A stretch of DNA of 64,000 nt from Bacteroides stercoris ATCC 43183 (GTDB taxonomy: Bacteria; Bacteroidota; Bacteroidia; Bacteroidales; Bacteroidaceae). The position numbers and the translations under genes were made by a program. Positions 55,127 through 64,000 of this stretch are shown in pieces. Below the pieces are notes generated by a model, which did no database searches, was not told where the DNA came from, and saw only the letters and a program-made list of their open reading frames with translations. The stretch lies in the NCBI RefSeq assembly GCF_025147325.1, contig NZ_CP102262.1, positions 3,348,001 to 3,412,000 on the forward strand, written 5' to 3'. Each line of letters begins with the position of its first letter. The stretch's first letter is position 1.

Positions 55127-55297
55127 AACTAAAGTAAATACTGGTGTTTTAACGAGGTGCAAAAGTAGATATTTTTAATGAGTTTACATAAATAAATCAC
55201 ATTTTTTAATGCAGATAATCATTATCCGGGCTTTTTCTTTTGACAGTTTAAAAAAAATCGTCAATTTTGAACCCGATTACAACAAGATAGCTATAAT

Positions 55298-55699
55298 ATG
55301 GAAGACTTTAAAAAGAAAAGCGGACTGGACGTGAGCGACAAAGAAATAGTATTCTCCCAATCCATTAAAGCAGGCAAGCGCATCTATTATTTAGATGTTA
55401 AGAAAAACAGAAAGGACGAAATGTTCCTTGCTATCACTGAAAGCAAGAAGATAGTAACGGGTGAAGGAGATGAATCACAGGTTAGTTTTGAAAAACATAA
55501 AATCTTTTTGTACAAAGAAGATTTTGAAAAATTCATGAATGGCCTGCAACAGGCTATTGGCTTCATTCAGGAACAGCAAGGATGTTTTATGCGCCGCAAC
55601 GACAATGAAGAACAACCTGACAATGTGCAGCCGGCAGAAGAACAGAAAGAAAAAGATTCTCCGCTTGACGGAGAAATTAAAATAGATATTGATTTTTAA
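55298..55699 (+). CDS. PUR-alpha-like nucleic-acid-binding protein (DUF3276)
   Basis: A 133-residue protein. The PUR fold is seen in VFSQSIKAGKRIYYLDVKKN, MFLAITESKKI and KHKIFLYKEDFEKFMNGLQQ; the last ~45 residues are acidic, polar and probably disordered. Bacteroidetes and Borrelia members bind RNA and DNA. It is monocistronic, divergent from nusB, and ends 28 bases before a terminator that overlaps the promoter of the L25 gene. Confidence 0.88.
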   Translation: MEDFKKKSGLDVSDKEIVFSQSIKAGKRIYYLDVKKNRKDEMFLAITESKKIVTGEGDESQVSFEKHKIFLYKEDFEKFMNGLQQAIGFIQEQQGCFMRRNDNEEQPDNVQPAEEQKEKDSPLDGEIKIDIDF

Positions 55700-55708
55700 A
55701 GGAAAACC

Positions 55709-55752
55709 TTTTGATAATTCAAAAAGAAGCGGTATTTTTGCACCGCTTTTTT
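55709..55752 (+). promoter_or_regulatory. L25 promoter overlapping the upstream gene's terminator
   Basis: TTTTG (55709-55713) lies 19 bases before TATTTTTG (55733-55740), a very good Bacteroides promoter. The same bases form a hairpin, AGCGGT (55728-55733) and ACCGCT (55742-55747) followed by six T, which ends the DUF3276 transcript. The predicted start (about 55747) falls at the end of the hairpin. Confidence 0.75.
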
Positions 55753-55837
55753 GCAACATCGTGTGGTGAACCACATCGTGTGATGGTGAATTAAGCAATA
55801 ATCTACTTAATTTAGAGTAACACAAAAAGAAATTAAA

Positions 55838-56431
55838 ATGAAATCAATTGAAGTAAAAGGAACTGCAAGAACTATTGCAGAGCGTTCTTCGGAACAAGCA
55901 AGAGCTTTGAAAGCTATTCGTAAAGACAACGGTGTACCTTGCGTACTCTACGGGGCAGGTGAAAACGTCCATTTCACTGTACCGGCAGAAGGTCTGCGCA
56001 ATTTGGTTTATACTCCGCACATCTACGTGGTTGACCTGATTATCGATGGCAAGAAAGTAAATGCTATCTTGAAAGATATTCAATTCCACCCGGTAAAAGA
56101 TACTATCCTGCACGTTGACTTCTATCAGATTGATGAAACTAAACCTATCGTAATGGAAGTTCCCGTACAAATGGAAGGTCTGGCAGAAGGTGTGAAAGCC
56201 GGTGGTAAGCTGACTCTGCAGATGCGTAAACTGAAAGTTAAAGCTTTGTACAACGCTATTCCTGAAAAACTGATTGTCAATGTATCTCATTTGGGATTGG
56301 GCAAAACGGTAAAAGTAGGTGAATTAAGCTACGAAGGTTTGGAACTGTTGAATGCTAAAGAAGCCGTTGTATGTGCTGTTAAGCTGACTCGTGCCGCAAG
56401 AGGTGCTGCTGCAGCTGCTGCAAACAACTAA
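55838..56431 (+). CDS. rplY: 50S ribosomal protein L25 (CTC form)
   Basis: A 197-residue L25/TL5/CTC-type protein that binds 5S rRNA. N-terminal L25 domain (VKGTARTIAERSSEQARALK, VPCVLYGAGENVHFTV, ILKDIQFHPVKDTILHVDFY) and a C-terminal beta domain (VPVQMEGLAEGVKAGGKL to KLIVNVSHLGLGKTVKVGE), ending in an Ala/Asn-rich tail. Longer than the E. coli form, as usual in this phylum. It leads a run with pth and an S4-domain gene but a hairpin (56466-56531) stands between. Confidence 0.96.
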   Translation: MKSIEVKGTARTIAERSSEQARALKAIRKDNGVPCVLYGAGENVHFTVPAEGLRNLVYTPHIYVVDLIIDGKKVNAILKDIQFHPVKDTILHVDFYQIDETKPIVMEVPVQMEGLAEGVKAGGKLTLQMRKLKVKALYNAIPEKLIVNVSHLGLGKTVKVGELSYEGLELLNAKEAVVCAVKLTRAARGAAAAAANN

Positions 56432-56465
56432 TCGGCGCTTTCTTAGTAAGCAAACGAGATATTCC

Positions 56466-56531
56466 GGAACGCGGATTAACGCAGACGACGCAGATTTCAT
56501 ATCCGCGGACAACTGCGATAATCCGCGTTCC
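56466..56531 (+). terminator. terminator after L25
   Basis: GGAACGCGGATTA (56466-56478) and TAATCCGCGTTCC (56519-56531) form a perfect 13-bp stem, followed by TCTCTTTTT. The loop holds further complementary words (CGCAGA, ATCCGCGGA), so the structure may branch. Confidence 0.75.
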
Positions 56532-56573
56532 TCTCTTTTTATCTGAATTATCATTAAAGCCAAGTATATAAAA

Positions 56574-57137
56574 ATGAAATATCTAATTGCCGGTTTAGGC
56601 AATATCGGTCCCGAATATCACGAAACCCGCCATAATATAGGCTTCATGGTAGTAGATGCTTTAGCTCAAGCAGCCGGAATAACCTTTAATGACGGACGCT
56701 ATGGTTTTACAGCTACCATGTCGGTCAAAGGACGCCAACTGATATTGCTGAAACCGTCTACTTTCATGAATCTGAGTGGAAATGCCGTACGCTATTGGAT
56801 GCAAAAAGAGAACATTCCGTTGGAAAACGTACTGATTGTAGTAGATGATTTGGCACTACCTTTCGGCACCCTGCGGCTGAAAGGGAAAGGAAGCGATGCG
56901 GGACATAACGGACTGAAACATATTGCAGCCACATTAGGTACCCAAAACTATGCCCGCCTGCGTTTTGGTATCGGTAATGATTTTCCCCGCGGCGGACAAG
57001 TGGATTTCGTTTTGGGACACTTTACGGACGAAGACTGGAAAACAATGGATGAACGCCTGAAAACAGCAGGCGAAATCATTAAAAGTTTCTGTCTCGCCGG
57101 TATAGACATTACAATGAATCAGTTCAACAAGAAATGA
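56574..57137 (+). CDS. pth: peptidyl-tRNA hydrolase
   Basis: A 187-residue hydrolase that frees tRNA from peptidyl-tRNA dropped by ribosomes. Catalytic His in [10 protein letters not shown] near residue 20, Asn in [13 protein letters not shown], Asp in [10 protein letters not shown], and the [13 protein letters not shown] loop. It overlaps the next gene by 4 bases (ATGA), so the two are coupled. Standard length. Confidence 0.97.
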   Translation: MKYLIAGLGNIGPEYHETRHNIGFMVVDALAQAAGITFNDGRYGFTATMSVKGRQLILLKPSTFMNLSGNAVRYWMQKENIPLENVLIVVDDLALPFGTLRLKGKGSDAGHNGLKHIAATLGTQNYARLRFGIGNDFPRGGQVDFVLGHFTDEDWKTMDERLKTAGEIIKSFCLAGIDITMNQFNKK

Positions 57138-57550
57138 GTGAAGCAAGAATAGACAAATGGATGTGGGCTGTACGCATATTCAAGACACGTACAATTGCAG
57201 CCGAAGCCTGCAAAAAAGGACGTATCAGTATCAATGGTGCACTTGCAAAGGCAGCTCGAATGGTGAAGCCGGGAGATGTAATACAAGTACGCAAACCGCC
57301 GGTTACCTATTCTTTCAAAGTACTACAGACTATTGAAAAGCGTGTAGGCGCCAAGCTTGTTCCCGAAATGATGGAGAACATAACCGCCCCAGAGCAATAT
57401 GAACTGTTGGAAATGAGCAAAATCAGCGGATTTATCAACCGCGCTAAGGGAACGGGACGCCCCACCAAAAAGGATCGCCGTGAACTGGAAGACTTCACTG
57501 CGCCTGAATTCGTGGATGACTTTGATTTTGATTTCGACTTTGAAGAATAA
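57134..57550 (+). CDS. S4-domain RNA-binding protein (Hsp15-like)
   Basis: A 138-residue protein. The N-terminal ~60 residues are an S4 domain ([40 protein letters not shown]), and the last ~30 residues are acidic, ending [11 protein letters not shown]. In E. coli Hsp15 binds 50S subunits carrying stalled peptidyl-tRNA; coupling to pth by a 4-base overlap fits that role. Confidence 0.88.
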   Translation: MSEARIDKWMWAVRIFKTRTIAAEACKKGRISINGALAKAARMVKPGDVIQVRKPPVTYSFKVLQTIEKRVGAKLVPEMMENITAPEQYELLEMSKISGFINRAKGTGRPTKKDRRELEDFTAPEFVDDFDFDFDFEE

Positions 57551-57559
57551 TATACAAGT

Positions 57560-58546
57560 ATGAGTGAGAAAATAATAAAATGGGGATTTATCGGCTGCGG
57601 AGAAGTGACCAAATACAAAAGTGGACCTGCATTTCAGAAAATTGAACACTCCGAAGTGGTAGCTGTGATGAGTCGGGATATCTCCAAAGCCAAAGCTTAT
57701 GCCAAAGAAAGAGGCATTGCCAAATGGTACAATGATGCACAGGAACTGATTAATGATGAAGACGTAAATGCCGTATATATTGCCACCCCACCCTCTTCCC
57801 ATGCCACATATGCCATTATGTCCATGAAAGCCGGCAAACCGGTATACATAGAAAAGCCGATGGCAGTGACTTATGAAGAGTGTTGCCGTATCAACCGTAT
57901 TTCCCAAGAAACCGGCATACCTTGTTTTGTAGCCTATTACCGCCGTTATCTTCCTTATTTCCTGAAAGTAAAGTCATTGGTGGAAGAAGGGGCCATCGGA
58001 AATGTCATCAATATACAAATTCGCTTTGCCCAGCCACCCCGCGATCTGGACTATAACAAGGAGAACCTACCCTGGCGTGTACAGCCCGATATCGCCGGTG
58101 GCGGTTATTTTTATGATTTGGCTCCACACCAGATAGACATACTGCAAGATATGTTCGGATATATTCTTGAAGCCAACGGATACAAGAGCAACCGTGGCGG
58201 ACTATATTCTGCAGAGGATACCCTCAGTGCCTGTTTCCAATTTGACAGCGGCCTGGTAGGCAGCGGCTCGTGGTGTTTCGTTGCACATGAGTCTGCACGT
58301 GAAGACCGTATCGAAATCATCGGAGACAAAGGTATGATATGCTTTTCTGTATTTACCTATGATCCCATAGCCTTACACACCGAACGAGGAAGGGAAGAAA
58401 TCCCTGTAGAAAACCCCATTTACGTCCAGCAACCGCTTATTCAAGCTGTTGTAGACCATTTACTTGGCAAATCAATCTGTAACTGCGATGGCGAAAGCGC
58501 AACACTGACAAACTGGGTAATGGACAAAATTTTAAATAAAATATAA
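57560..58546 (+). CDS. Gfo/Idh/MocA-family oxidoreductase
   Basis: A 328-residue NAD(P)-dependent enzyme. Rossmann fold at the N-terminus (WGFIGCGEVTKYKSGPAF), the EKPMAVTYEECCRI segment with the conserved Lys, and the substrate domain (GGGYFYDLAPHQIDILQDMF) with the Asp/His active-site pair. The family acts on sugars, inositols or related alcohols; I cannot tell which. It follows the S4-domain gene by 9 bases and faces the HIT gene. Confidence 0.88.
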   Translation: MSEKIIKWGFIGCGEVTKYKSGPAFQKIEHSEVVAVMSRDISKAKAYAKERGIAKWYNDAQELINDEDVNAVYIATPPSSHATYAIMSMKAGKPVYIEKPMAVTYEECCRINRISQETGIPCFVAYYRRYLPYFLKVKSLVEEGAIGNVINIQIRFAQPPRDLDYNKENLPWRVQPDIAGGGYFYDLAPHQIDILQDMFGYILEANGYKSNRGGLYSAEDTLSACFQFDSGLVGSGSWCFVAHESAREDRIEIIGDKGMICFSVFTYDPIALHTERGREEIPVENPIYVQQPLIQAVVDHLLGKSICNCDGESATLTNWVMDKILNKI

Positions 58547-58551
58547 AATAC

Positions 58552-58643
58552 GAAGTATAAGGTATAAATGGCTATGCTATGATATTACATAACCATTTGT
58601 CATTCATAAATCATGCTCATTGCCAATTTATACTTTATACTTC
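58552..58643. terminator. nested palindrome between convergent oxidoreductase and HIT genes
   Basis: The outer arms are 58552-58571 (GAAGTATAAGGTATAAATGG) and 58623-58643, nearly complementary. An inner pair, AAATGGCTATG (58566-58576) and CATAACCATTT (58588-58598), can form an alternative stem. AT-rich, without strong T runs, but placed as a bidirectional terminator. Confidence 0.5.
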
Positions 58644-58651
58644 ATTCTCTT

Positions 58652-59077
58652 TCAAAGTTTGCTTCTCACCGCTTCAACCAATTCCTGATATTCGACATCC
58701 GTCAGATACACCTTTCCCGGATTCATCTGGAAAGTACCACCATAATCGGGACCATCTACATATTTCGGCGCCAAATGAAAATGAAGATGAGATAATTTGT
58801 CTGAATACGCACCATAATTAATCTTTTCCGGATTAAAAGCTTTTTGCATGGCACGAGTCACACGGGCAACATCAGCCATAAAAGCATTGCGTTCCTCATC
58901 CGTTAGTTCATTCAAGTCATTGACATGGTCTTTGTAAGCCACAAGGCAGCGCCCGCGATAAGTTTGTTCCTTAAAAAGGAAGACACGTGACACACTAAGC
59001 TGCGCAATCTCAATCATCAGATTATGCAACGTTTCATTATTCTGACAGTACAGACAGTCTTTCGGATCACTTTTCAT
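58652..59077 (-). CDS. HIT-family hydrolase
   Basis: A 141-residue histidine-triad protein; such proteins hydrolyse or transfer nucleotides (for example AMP-lysine, ADP-sugars, diadenosine polyphosphates). The triad is in HLHFHLAPKY near residue 99; a CLYCQ pair near the N-terminus may bind zinc with a later His. The mature length and the LFKEQTYRGRCLVAYKDHVN stretch are typical. It lies 57 bases downstream of the KefB-like gene on the same strand. Confidence 0.9.
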   Translation of the reverse strand: MKSDPKDCLYCQNNETLHNLMIEIAQLSVSRVFLFKEQTYRGRCLVAYKDHVNDLNELTDEERNAFMADVARVTRAMQKAFNPEKINYGAYSDKLSHLHFHLAPKYVDGPDYGGTFQMNPGKVYLTDVEYQELVEAVRSKL

Positions 59078-59133
59078 GATATTTCTTTTTTAAAGTTTAT
59101 GTTCGTAAAGCAAAGATAACCGTTATTCCAATA

Positions 59134-61401
59134 TCACAGGTCGACATTCTCATCATTTTCACCGACCAATTTGTACACATCGACATTCTCACCGACAATC
59201 CATACTACATCCTCCTCGACAAAAGGCTCGTGCACGTCAGGAGCATGCAAAGTTTCCCCTCCTCGCTCCACTCCAACAATCAGGCAGTGGTATTTCTCGC
59301 GTATGCCTGCATCTTTCAATGTTTTACCCAAGAACGGAGAATTTGCATCGATACGCAACTGACGCAGTATCATCTCACTTTTTTCCACGGCGTCCGCAGC
59401 TATCGTTGAAAGCTTATTCATTTCCTCACCAAACACATTCAATTCTTCATCAGTAGCAATAACCTGTATCTTATCTAAAGGAAAGAGACGCACAGAAGCA
59501 CCGGGAATATTTATCCGCCTGCGTCCACGAAGAATAGAAACGACATGCACCCCATAACGCTTGCCAAAATTCAACTCCGCCAGCGTCTTGCCTGCCCAAG
59601 CCGATTCCCCGGGAATCTCATAATCCGTCAAATGCAAATCACGCGAAAGCAGACGGCCTGCATATTCAGGCTTCTTCTCGCCCAAATATTCCGCACGCAT
59701 ATCCCGCGACCGCAAATTCTGAAAAAAAGTACGTTCAATCATTATAGACTGCCGCTTCAACTGTCTGGAAAGTATCATTACTATAACCAGCAGTACCGCA
59801 ACTCCAAAGACAAGACCAACCGACAGTTTAAACAATCCGGCTATTACAAACATCACAAAAGAAACTGCCAACAGAATTCGCAGCACGATAGTAGCTACCA
59901 GTGGAGCGCGATTTCCCCGACTGTCGCGCCACAATGTTACGAATTCTACCGAATGGTTTTTCTTAATCATGATGGCTCGCAGAAAAGGAGAAATAAACAG
60001 AACAATGACCAAAGCAGACAATAAAGAGCCCCAAATTCCAGGCAAGTTTCCCTTGAAAAACGGTACAAGGAAGCGGAATGCGATAGCAATCACCGCCACA
60101 CTTACAATGGAATAAACCACCGTAATACGCAACAAAGCAAATATCAGTTTCTTCCATAAACTCTCATGATTCACAGTCTGCGAACCGGAAGCATAATGCA
60201 GCAAAAATTTCTGCCACCGTTCCGGCAAATGCGTATCGACAAAATTGGAAGCCGGTTCTGCAAAACGAATCATATAAGGGGTAAGAAAGGTAGTAATGAC
60301 AGATACAGCCACCACTATAGGATACAGAAAATGACTTGTTACATGCAAAGACACTCCCAAAGAAGCGATGATAAAAGCAAATTCTCCAATCTGCGTCAAA
60401 CTGAATCCGCATTGCATAGCCGTCTTAAGCGGCTGCCCTGCAAGCAATACTCCCAATGTGCCGAACAACGATTGCCCGACAATAACCGCCAATGTAATGA
60501 CAACAATAGGACCCGCATATTCTACTATCATCAAAGGGTCTACCATCATACCTACAGATACAAAGAATATGGCACCGAATAAATCTTTTACCGGCTTAAC
60601 CAGACGTTCAATACTTTCCGCCTCTACCGTTTCAGCCAGAATAGACCCCATGATAAAAGCGCCGAACGCTGCTGAAAATCCCGTATGGGCAGCAAGCACA
60701 ACCATACCGAAACAAAGCCCGAGCGATACAATCAGCAAAGTCTCCTCACTCATCAGCTTCCGACATTTTTTCAACAGAACAGGAATCAAATAGATGCCGA
60801 CCACAAACCACAATATAAGAAAGAATAACAGTTTTGCTATACTGCCCAGCATTTCCGTCCCTTCAAAATTATGACTGACTGCCATGGTAGACAGCATAAC
60901 CATCAGGACAATGGCAAGAATATCTTCCAAAATCAACACACTGAGCACCAGCCCGGTAAACTTCTTCTTGCGCATGCCCAAATCATCAAATGCCTTATAG
61001 ATAATAGTAGTGGAAGACATGGCTATCATACCGCCCAAGAAAATGCAATCCATCCGTTTCCATCCGAAAGCCGTGCCAACTGCCACGCCCAACAATATCA
61101 TACAGAATATAATTGTACAAGCAGCGATTATAGCGGCTCCCCCCACCTTGACTATTTTCTTAAAGCTAAACTCCAGCCCCAAAGCAAACAGCAAGAAAAT
61201 AACGCCGATGTCCGCCCAAGTCTGTATGTTTGCCGTATCCATCACCGAAGGGGTATAAGCCATGTGAGGACTGGCCAAGAAGCCTGCAACGACATACCCC
61301 AAGACTAACGGTTGTTTCAGTTTTTTAAATAATAGCGTCATTATTCCGGCGCAAATCAGTATCAATGCCAAATCGGCGATCAAAGGAGCTAAATGTGACA
61401 T
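59134..61401 (-). CDS. CPA2-type cation/proton antiporter with two RCK-C domains (KefB-like)
   Basis: A 755-residue membrane protein. Residues about 1-390 are the Na+/H+ exchanger core with 12 or so helices (LILEDILAIVLMVMLSTMAV carries the conserved acidic pair region, FSAAFGAFIMGSILAE). A second membrane block of about 4 helices (430-540) follows, which is unusual for KefB. The cytoplasmic end has two TrkA-C domains (AGKTLAELNFGKRYGVHVVS and LGKTLKDAGIREKYHCLIVG). The KefB Rossmann (TrkA-N) domain is absent. It probably exchanges K+ or Na+ for H+ under control of a ligand. Confidence 0.87.
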   Translation of the reverse strand: MSHLAPLIADLALILICAGIMTLLFKKLKQPLVLGYVVAGFLASPHMAYTPSVMDTANIQTWADIGVIFLLFALGLEFSFKKIVKVGGAAIIAACTIIFCMILLGVAVGTAFGWKRMDCIFLGGMIAMSSTTIIYKAFDDLGMRKKKFTGLVLSVLILEDILAIVLMVMLSTMAVSHNFEGTEMLGSIAKLLFFLILWFVVGIYLIPVLLKKCRKLMSEETLLIVSLGLCFGMVVLAAHTGFSAAFGAFIMGSILAETVEAESIERLVKPVKDLFGAIFFVSVGMMVDPLMIVEYAGPIVVITLAVIVGQSLFGTLGVLLAGQPLKTAMQCGFSLTQIGEFAFIIASLGVSLHVTSHFLYPIVVAVSVITTFLTPYMIRFAEPASNFVDTHLPERWQKFLLHYASGSQTVNHESLWKKLIFALLRITVVYSIVSVAVIAIAFRFLVPFFKGNLPGIWGSLLSALVIVLFISPFLRAIMIKKNHSVEFVTLWRDSRGNRAPLVATIVLRILLAVSFVMFVIAGLFKLSVGLVFGVAVLLVIVMILSRQLKRQSIMIERTFFQNLRSRDMRAEYLGEKKPEYAGRLLSRDLHLTDYEIPGESAWAGKTLAELNFGKRYGVHVVSILRGRRRINIPGASVRLFPLDKIQVIATDEELNVFGEEMNKLSTIAADAVEKSEMILRQLRIDANSPFLGKTLKDAGIREKYHCLIVGVERGGETLHAPDVHEPFVEEDVVWIVGENVDVYKLVGENDENVDL

Positions 61402-61429
61402 AATATTTGTCCGATTGAAATTCTACTGA

Positions 61430-61437
61430 CAAAGATA
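61430..61437 (-). promoter_or_regulatory. -7 box of the antiporter gene
   Basis: On the minus strand TATCTTTG fits TAnnTTTG, 29 bases before the ATG at 61401. No strong -33 box is seen. Confidence 0.45.
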
Positions 61438-61652
61438 TAACAAAAAAAGCTTTTGAATCTCTTTTATAACAAAAAACGAGTACCATCAATAGATAAAACA
61501 ACGACCGGTTGTCTCAATTATAAAATCATTTTAAGAAGAAATACCTTTATAATTAATTGGCGAAAAATTTCTTTATTCAAGTAGAAATATCTTTCTTTGT
61601 ACTGCTGATTTTAAAAATTTGGAATTGAATACCAACATTAATAAAAACTGTT

Positions 61653-62069
61653 ATGAAAATTTCGCACATTGAACATTTAGGCATTGCTGTAAAAAGCATT
61701 GAAGAAGCACTTCCGTACTACGAAAATGTATTAGGTTTAAAATGCTACAACATTGAAACCGTAGAAGATCAAAAGGTAAGAACCGCTTTCTTGAAAGTAG
61801 GTGACGTGAAAATTGAGTTGCTCGAACCCACTTCTCCCGAAAGCACCATTGCCAAATTCATCGAAAAGAACAACGGTAACGGCGGTATGCACCATTTAGC
61901 ATTTGCTGTGGAAGACGGAGTGGCAAACGCTCTCGCAGAAGTTGAAGGAAAAGGTATCCGCCTGATTGACAAAGCTCCCCGTAAAGGTGCGGAAGGCTTG
62001 AACATCGCATTCCTGCATCCGAAATCCACACTCGGCGTATTGACGGAACTTTGCGAAAAAGGAGAATAA
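61653..62069 (+). CDS. mce: methylmalonyl-CoA epimerase
   Basis: A 138-residue vicinal-oxygen-chelate enzyme that interconverts (R)- and (S)-methylmalonyl-CoA. Metal ligands include His in HIEHLGIAVKS, His in MHHLAFAVEDG and Glu in GVLTELCEKG. It lies 67 bases upstream of the carboxyltransferase gene, so the pair lets succinyl-CoA-derived methylmalonyl-CoA be decarboxylated to propionyl-CoA, the propionate route of gut Bacteroides. The spacer between the two genes consists of repeated AAATCATAAATC-type words. Confidence 0.95.
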   Translation: MKISHIEHLGIAVKSIEEALPYYENVLGLKCYNIETVEDQKVRTAFLKVGDVKIELLEPTSPESTIAKFIEKNNGNGGMHHLAFAVEDGVANALAEVEGKGIRLIDKAPRKGAEGLNIAFLHPKSTLGVLTELCEKGE

Positions 62070-62136
62070 AGATTTATGGTTTGAAATCATAAATCCGAAA
62101 ACATAAATCTGAAATCATAAATCATAAATAAAGAAT

Positions 62137-63690
62137 ATGAGTAATCAACTTGAGAAAATTAAAGAGCTTATTGACCGCCGTACGGCTGCGCGTCTTGGTG
62201 GTGGTGAAAAAGCGATTGCAAAGCAACATGAGAAAGGGAAATATACAGCTCGCGAGCGTATAGCAATGTTACTCGATGAAGGAAGTTTCGAAGAAATGGA
62301 CATGTTTGTTGAGCACAGATGTACGAATTTCGGTATGGAAAAGAAACACTACCCCGGCGACGGTGTGGTTACCGGTTGCGGTACCATCGACGGTCGCTTG
62401 GTCTACATTTTCGCACAGGATTTCACTGTTTCTGCCGGTTCATTGTCGGAAACCATGTCTTTGAAGATTTGCAAAATCATGGATCAAGCAATGAAGATGG
62501 GTGCTCCCTGCATCGGTATCAATGACTCGGGTGGTGCACGTATTCAAGAAGGTATCAATGCTTTAGCCGGATATGCCGAGATTTTCCAACGCAATATTCT
62601 TGCTTCCGGCGTTATTCCCCAAATTTCCGGTATCTTCGGTCCTTGTGCCGGTGGTGCGGTTTATTCTCCTGCCCTGACTGACTTTACACTAATGATGGAA
62701 GGAACGTCCTACATGTTCCTTACTGGTCCGAAAGTGGTAAAGACCGTAACCGGAGAAGATGTCAGCCAGGAAAATTTGGGTGGTGCAAGCGTACACTCTA
62801 CCAAATCCGGTGTAACTCACTTCACTGCAAAGACCGAAGAGGAAGGTCTTGCACTTATCCGCAAATTACTGAGCTACATCCCTCAAAATAATTTGGAAGA
62901 AGCTCCTTACACAGATTGTACAGATCCCATCGACCGTCTGGAAGATTCTCTGAACGATATTATCCCTGACAATCCGAACAAGCCTTACGATATGTACGAA
63001 GTTATCGGTGCTATCGTTGACAACGGAGAGTTCCTTGAAATTCAGAAAGACTATTCCAAGAATATCATTATCGGTTTTGCCCGTTTCAACGGACAATCAG
63101 TCGGCATTGTAGCCAACCAGCCCAAATATCTGGCAGGTGTACTTGATAGCAACGCTTCTCGTAAGGGTGCACGTTTCGTCCGTTTCTGCGATGCTTTCAA
63201 TATTCCTATCGTATCTTTGGTAGATGTACCGGGCTTCCTTCCCGGAACCGGTCAGGAGTACAACGGTGTTATCCTGCACGGTGCCAAATTGCTGTATGCC
63301 TACGGTGAAGCTACCGTACCTAAAGTTACTATCACCCTACGCAAATCCTATGGCGGTTCGCACATCGTAATGAGCTGTAAGCAACTTCGTGGTGACATGA
63401 ACTATGCATGGCCTACTGCTGAAATCGCAGTTATGGGTGGTGCAGGTGCGGTAGAAGTTCTGTATGCACGCGAGGCTAAAGAGCAAGAAAATCCGGCTCA
63501 GTTCCTGGCTGAAAAAGAAGCTGAATATACCAAACTGTTTGCCAATCCTTACAATGCAGCCAAGTATGGCTATATCGATGATGTTATCGAACCGCGCAAC
63601 ACGCGTTTCCGCATTATCCGCGCCCTGCAACAACTGCAAACCAAGAAATTGACCAACCCGGCCAAGAAACATGGTAATATTCCTCTTTAA
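62137..63690 (+). CDS. mmdA: methylmalonyl-CoA decarboxylase/propionyl-CoA carboxylase carboxyltransferase subunit
   Basis: A 517-residue biotin-dependent carboxyltransferase. Two crotonase-like halves are seen: N-terminal with [20 protein letters not shown] and [17 protein letters not shown]-terminal with [20 protein letters not shown] and [20 protein letters not shown]. In Bacteroides this subunit works with a biotin carrier protein and a membrane decarboxylase that pumps Na+, releasing propionyl-CoA. The next gene, cut by the window edge, starts a lamin-tail lipoprotein that usually lies in this operon. Confidence 0.95.
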   Translation: MSNQLEKIKELIDRRTAARLGGGEKAIAKQHEKGKYTARERIAMLLDEGSFEEMDMFVEHRCTNFGMEKKHYPGDGVVTGCGTIDGRLVYIFAQDFTVSAGSLSETMSLKICKIMDQAMKMGAPCIGINDSGGARIQEGINALAGYAEIFQRNILASGVIPQISGIFGPCAGGAVYSPALTDFTLMMEGTSYMFLTGPKVVKTVTGEDVSQENLGGASVHSTKSGVTHFTAKTEEEGLALIRKLLSYIPQNNLEEAPYTDCTDPIDRLEDSLNDIIPDNPNKPYDMYEVIGAIVDNGEFLEIQKDYSKNIIIGFARFNGQSVGIVANQPKYLAGVLDSNASRKGARFVRFCDAFNIPIVSLVDVPGFLPGTGQEYNGVILHGAKLLYAYGEATVPKVTITLRKSYGGSHIVMSCKQLRGDMNYAWPTAEIAVMGGAGAVEVLYAREAKEQENPAQFLAEKEAEYTKLFANPYNAAKYGYIDDVIEPRNTRFRIIRALQQLQTKKLTNPAKKHGNIPL

Positions 63691-63737
63691 GAATTGAGAA
63701 TTAACAGTTGAGAATTAAAAAATAAAAACTCAAATTT

Positions 63738-64000
63738 ATGAATAAAACAAAAATCGGAATATTCCTTTCATTGATGCTGGTGCTGGGGTTCTGTTCTTCT
63801 TGTGGAGAAAAGGAGTCAAACTCTAAACTGTTGCTGAATGAAGTGCTTATCACCAACGAAAGCAACTTTCAGGATGATTACGGTGTTCACAGCGCATGGA
63901 TTGAGATATTCAACAAATCATATGGCAGCGCCGACCTTGCAGGTTGCTATCTGAAATTCAGCAGCCAACCGGGTGACACCGCTACCTATTTCATCCCGAA
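63738..64000 (+). CDS. lamin-tail-domain lipoprotein, 5' part (cut by the window end)
   Basis: Starts at ATG 63738 and runs off the window after 87 codons. A lipoprotein signal (MNKTKIGIFLSLMLVLGFCS, then SCGEKE) is followed by a lamin-tail domain start (LLLNEVLITNESNFQDDYGV, HSAWIEIFNKSYGSADLAG). In Bacteroides the gene at this place in the mmd operon encodes a lamin-tail domain joined to an OadG-type membrane subunit; only the first part can be seen here. The spacer before it repeats TTGAGAATTAA twice. Confidence 0.75.
   Translation, partial: MNKTKIGIFLSLMLVLGFCSSCGEKESNSKLLLNEVLITNESNFQDDYGVHSAWIEIFNKSYGSADLAGCYLKFSSQPGDTATYFIP

Overview
The window looks like chromosome of a gut Bacteroides species (Bacteroidota). 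Signs of this are the Bacteroides-type promoters (a TTTG/TTG box about 19-20 bases before TAnnTTTG), a vitamin B12 operon with a BtuG surface lipoprotein, an RprX/RprY-like two-component pair, a methylmalonyl-CoA epimerase and decarboxylase cluster, a long Bacteroidetes-type NusB and many Bacteroidales-specific small families. Most genes have the composition of core chromosome. Two stretches are clearly more AT-rich and look accessory: 1-2800 and about 43050-46140. No rRNA, insertion sequence, CRISPR array or intact mobile element was found.

Layout. 1-2930 is a decayed island beside tRNA-Ser(TGA): a NUC1-type nuclease lipoprotein broken by one amber codon, a small zinc-ribbon protein, and a tyrosine integrase cut off before its catalytic tyrosine. 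3117-7057 holds mutS2 and sdaA. 7086-10141 is a sensor kinase/response regulator operon with two secreted PepSY-like proteins. 10193-12790 holds a lipoprotein, a DUF4248 protein and two HU-like DNA-binding proteins; the second HU-like gene has an unusual 22-bp repeat array upstream. 12875-18515 carries a Trk/Ktr potassium system, a type-2 TrpB and a ClC channel. 18747-20543 holds an ECF sigma/membrane anti-sigma/Spy-like cluster and DUF4250. 20667-26250 is a cobalamin-riboswitch-controlled btuB-btuG-btuF-btuC operon without an ATPase gene. 26278-29836 has a Bcr/CflA exporter divergent from an AraC regulator, then a HAD-hotdog fusion. 29845-34653 is one very large exonuclease-RecQ-UvrD fusion.

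34776-39175 holds dnaK, then a MATE exporter and a Crp-family regulator preceded by a second copy of the 22-bp repeat array. 39292-43052 carries a META lipoprotein, a carboxynorspermidine dehydrogenase-like enzyme, bcp and recA. 43053-46132 is the most unusual block: a 747-base gene-poor stretch with inverted repeats, then two paralogous two-gene cassettes (membrane-anchored beta protein plus a NusG N-terminal-domain-only protein) with matching promoters, flanking an XRE repressor-like gene. 46120-64000 is mostly housekeeping: YeiH and LysR, clpB, coaE-ybbR-yajC-nusB, a PUR-like protein, L25-pth-S4 protein, an oxidoreductase, HIT, a KefB-type antiporter, and mce-mmdA followed by the start of a lamin-tail lipoprotein.

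The best candidates for undescribed biology are the 22-bp GTTCC arrays placed the same way before two unrelated genes, and the duplicated NGN-only cassette with an apparent XRE operator between its promoter boxes. The exonuclease-RecQ-UvrD fusion and a motif shared by the dnaK and clpB upstream regions follow. All function calls come from reading sequence and family memory; no database search was run.
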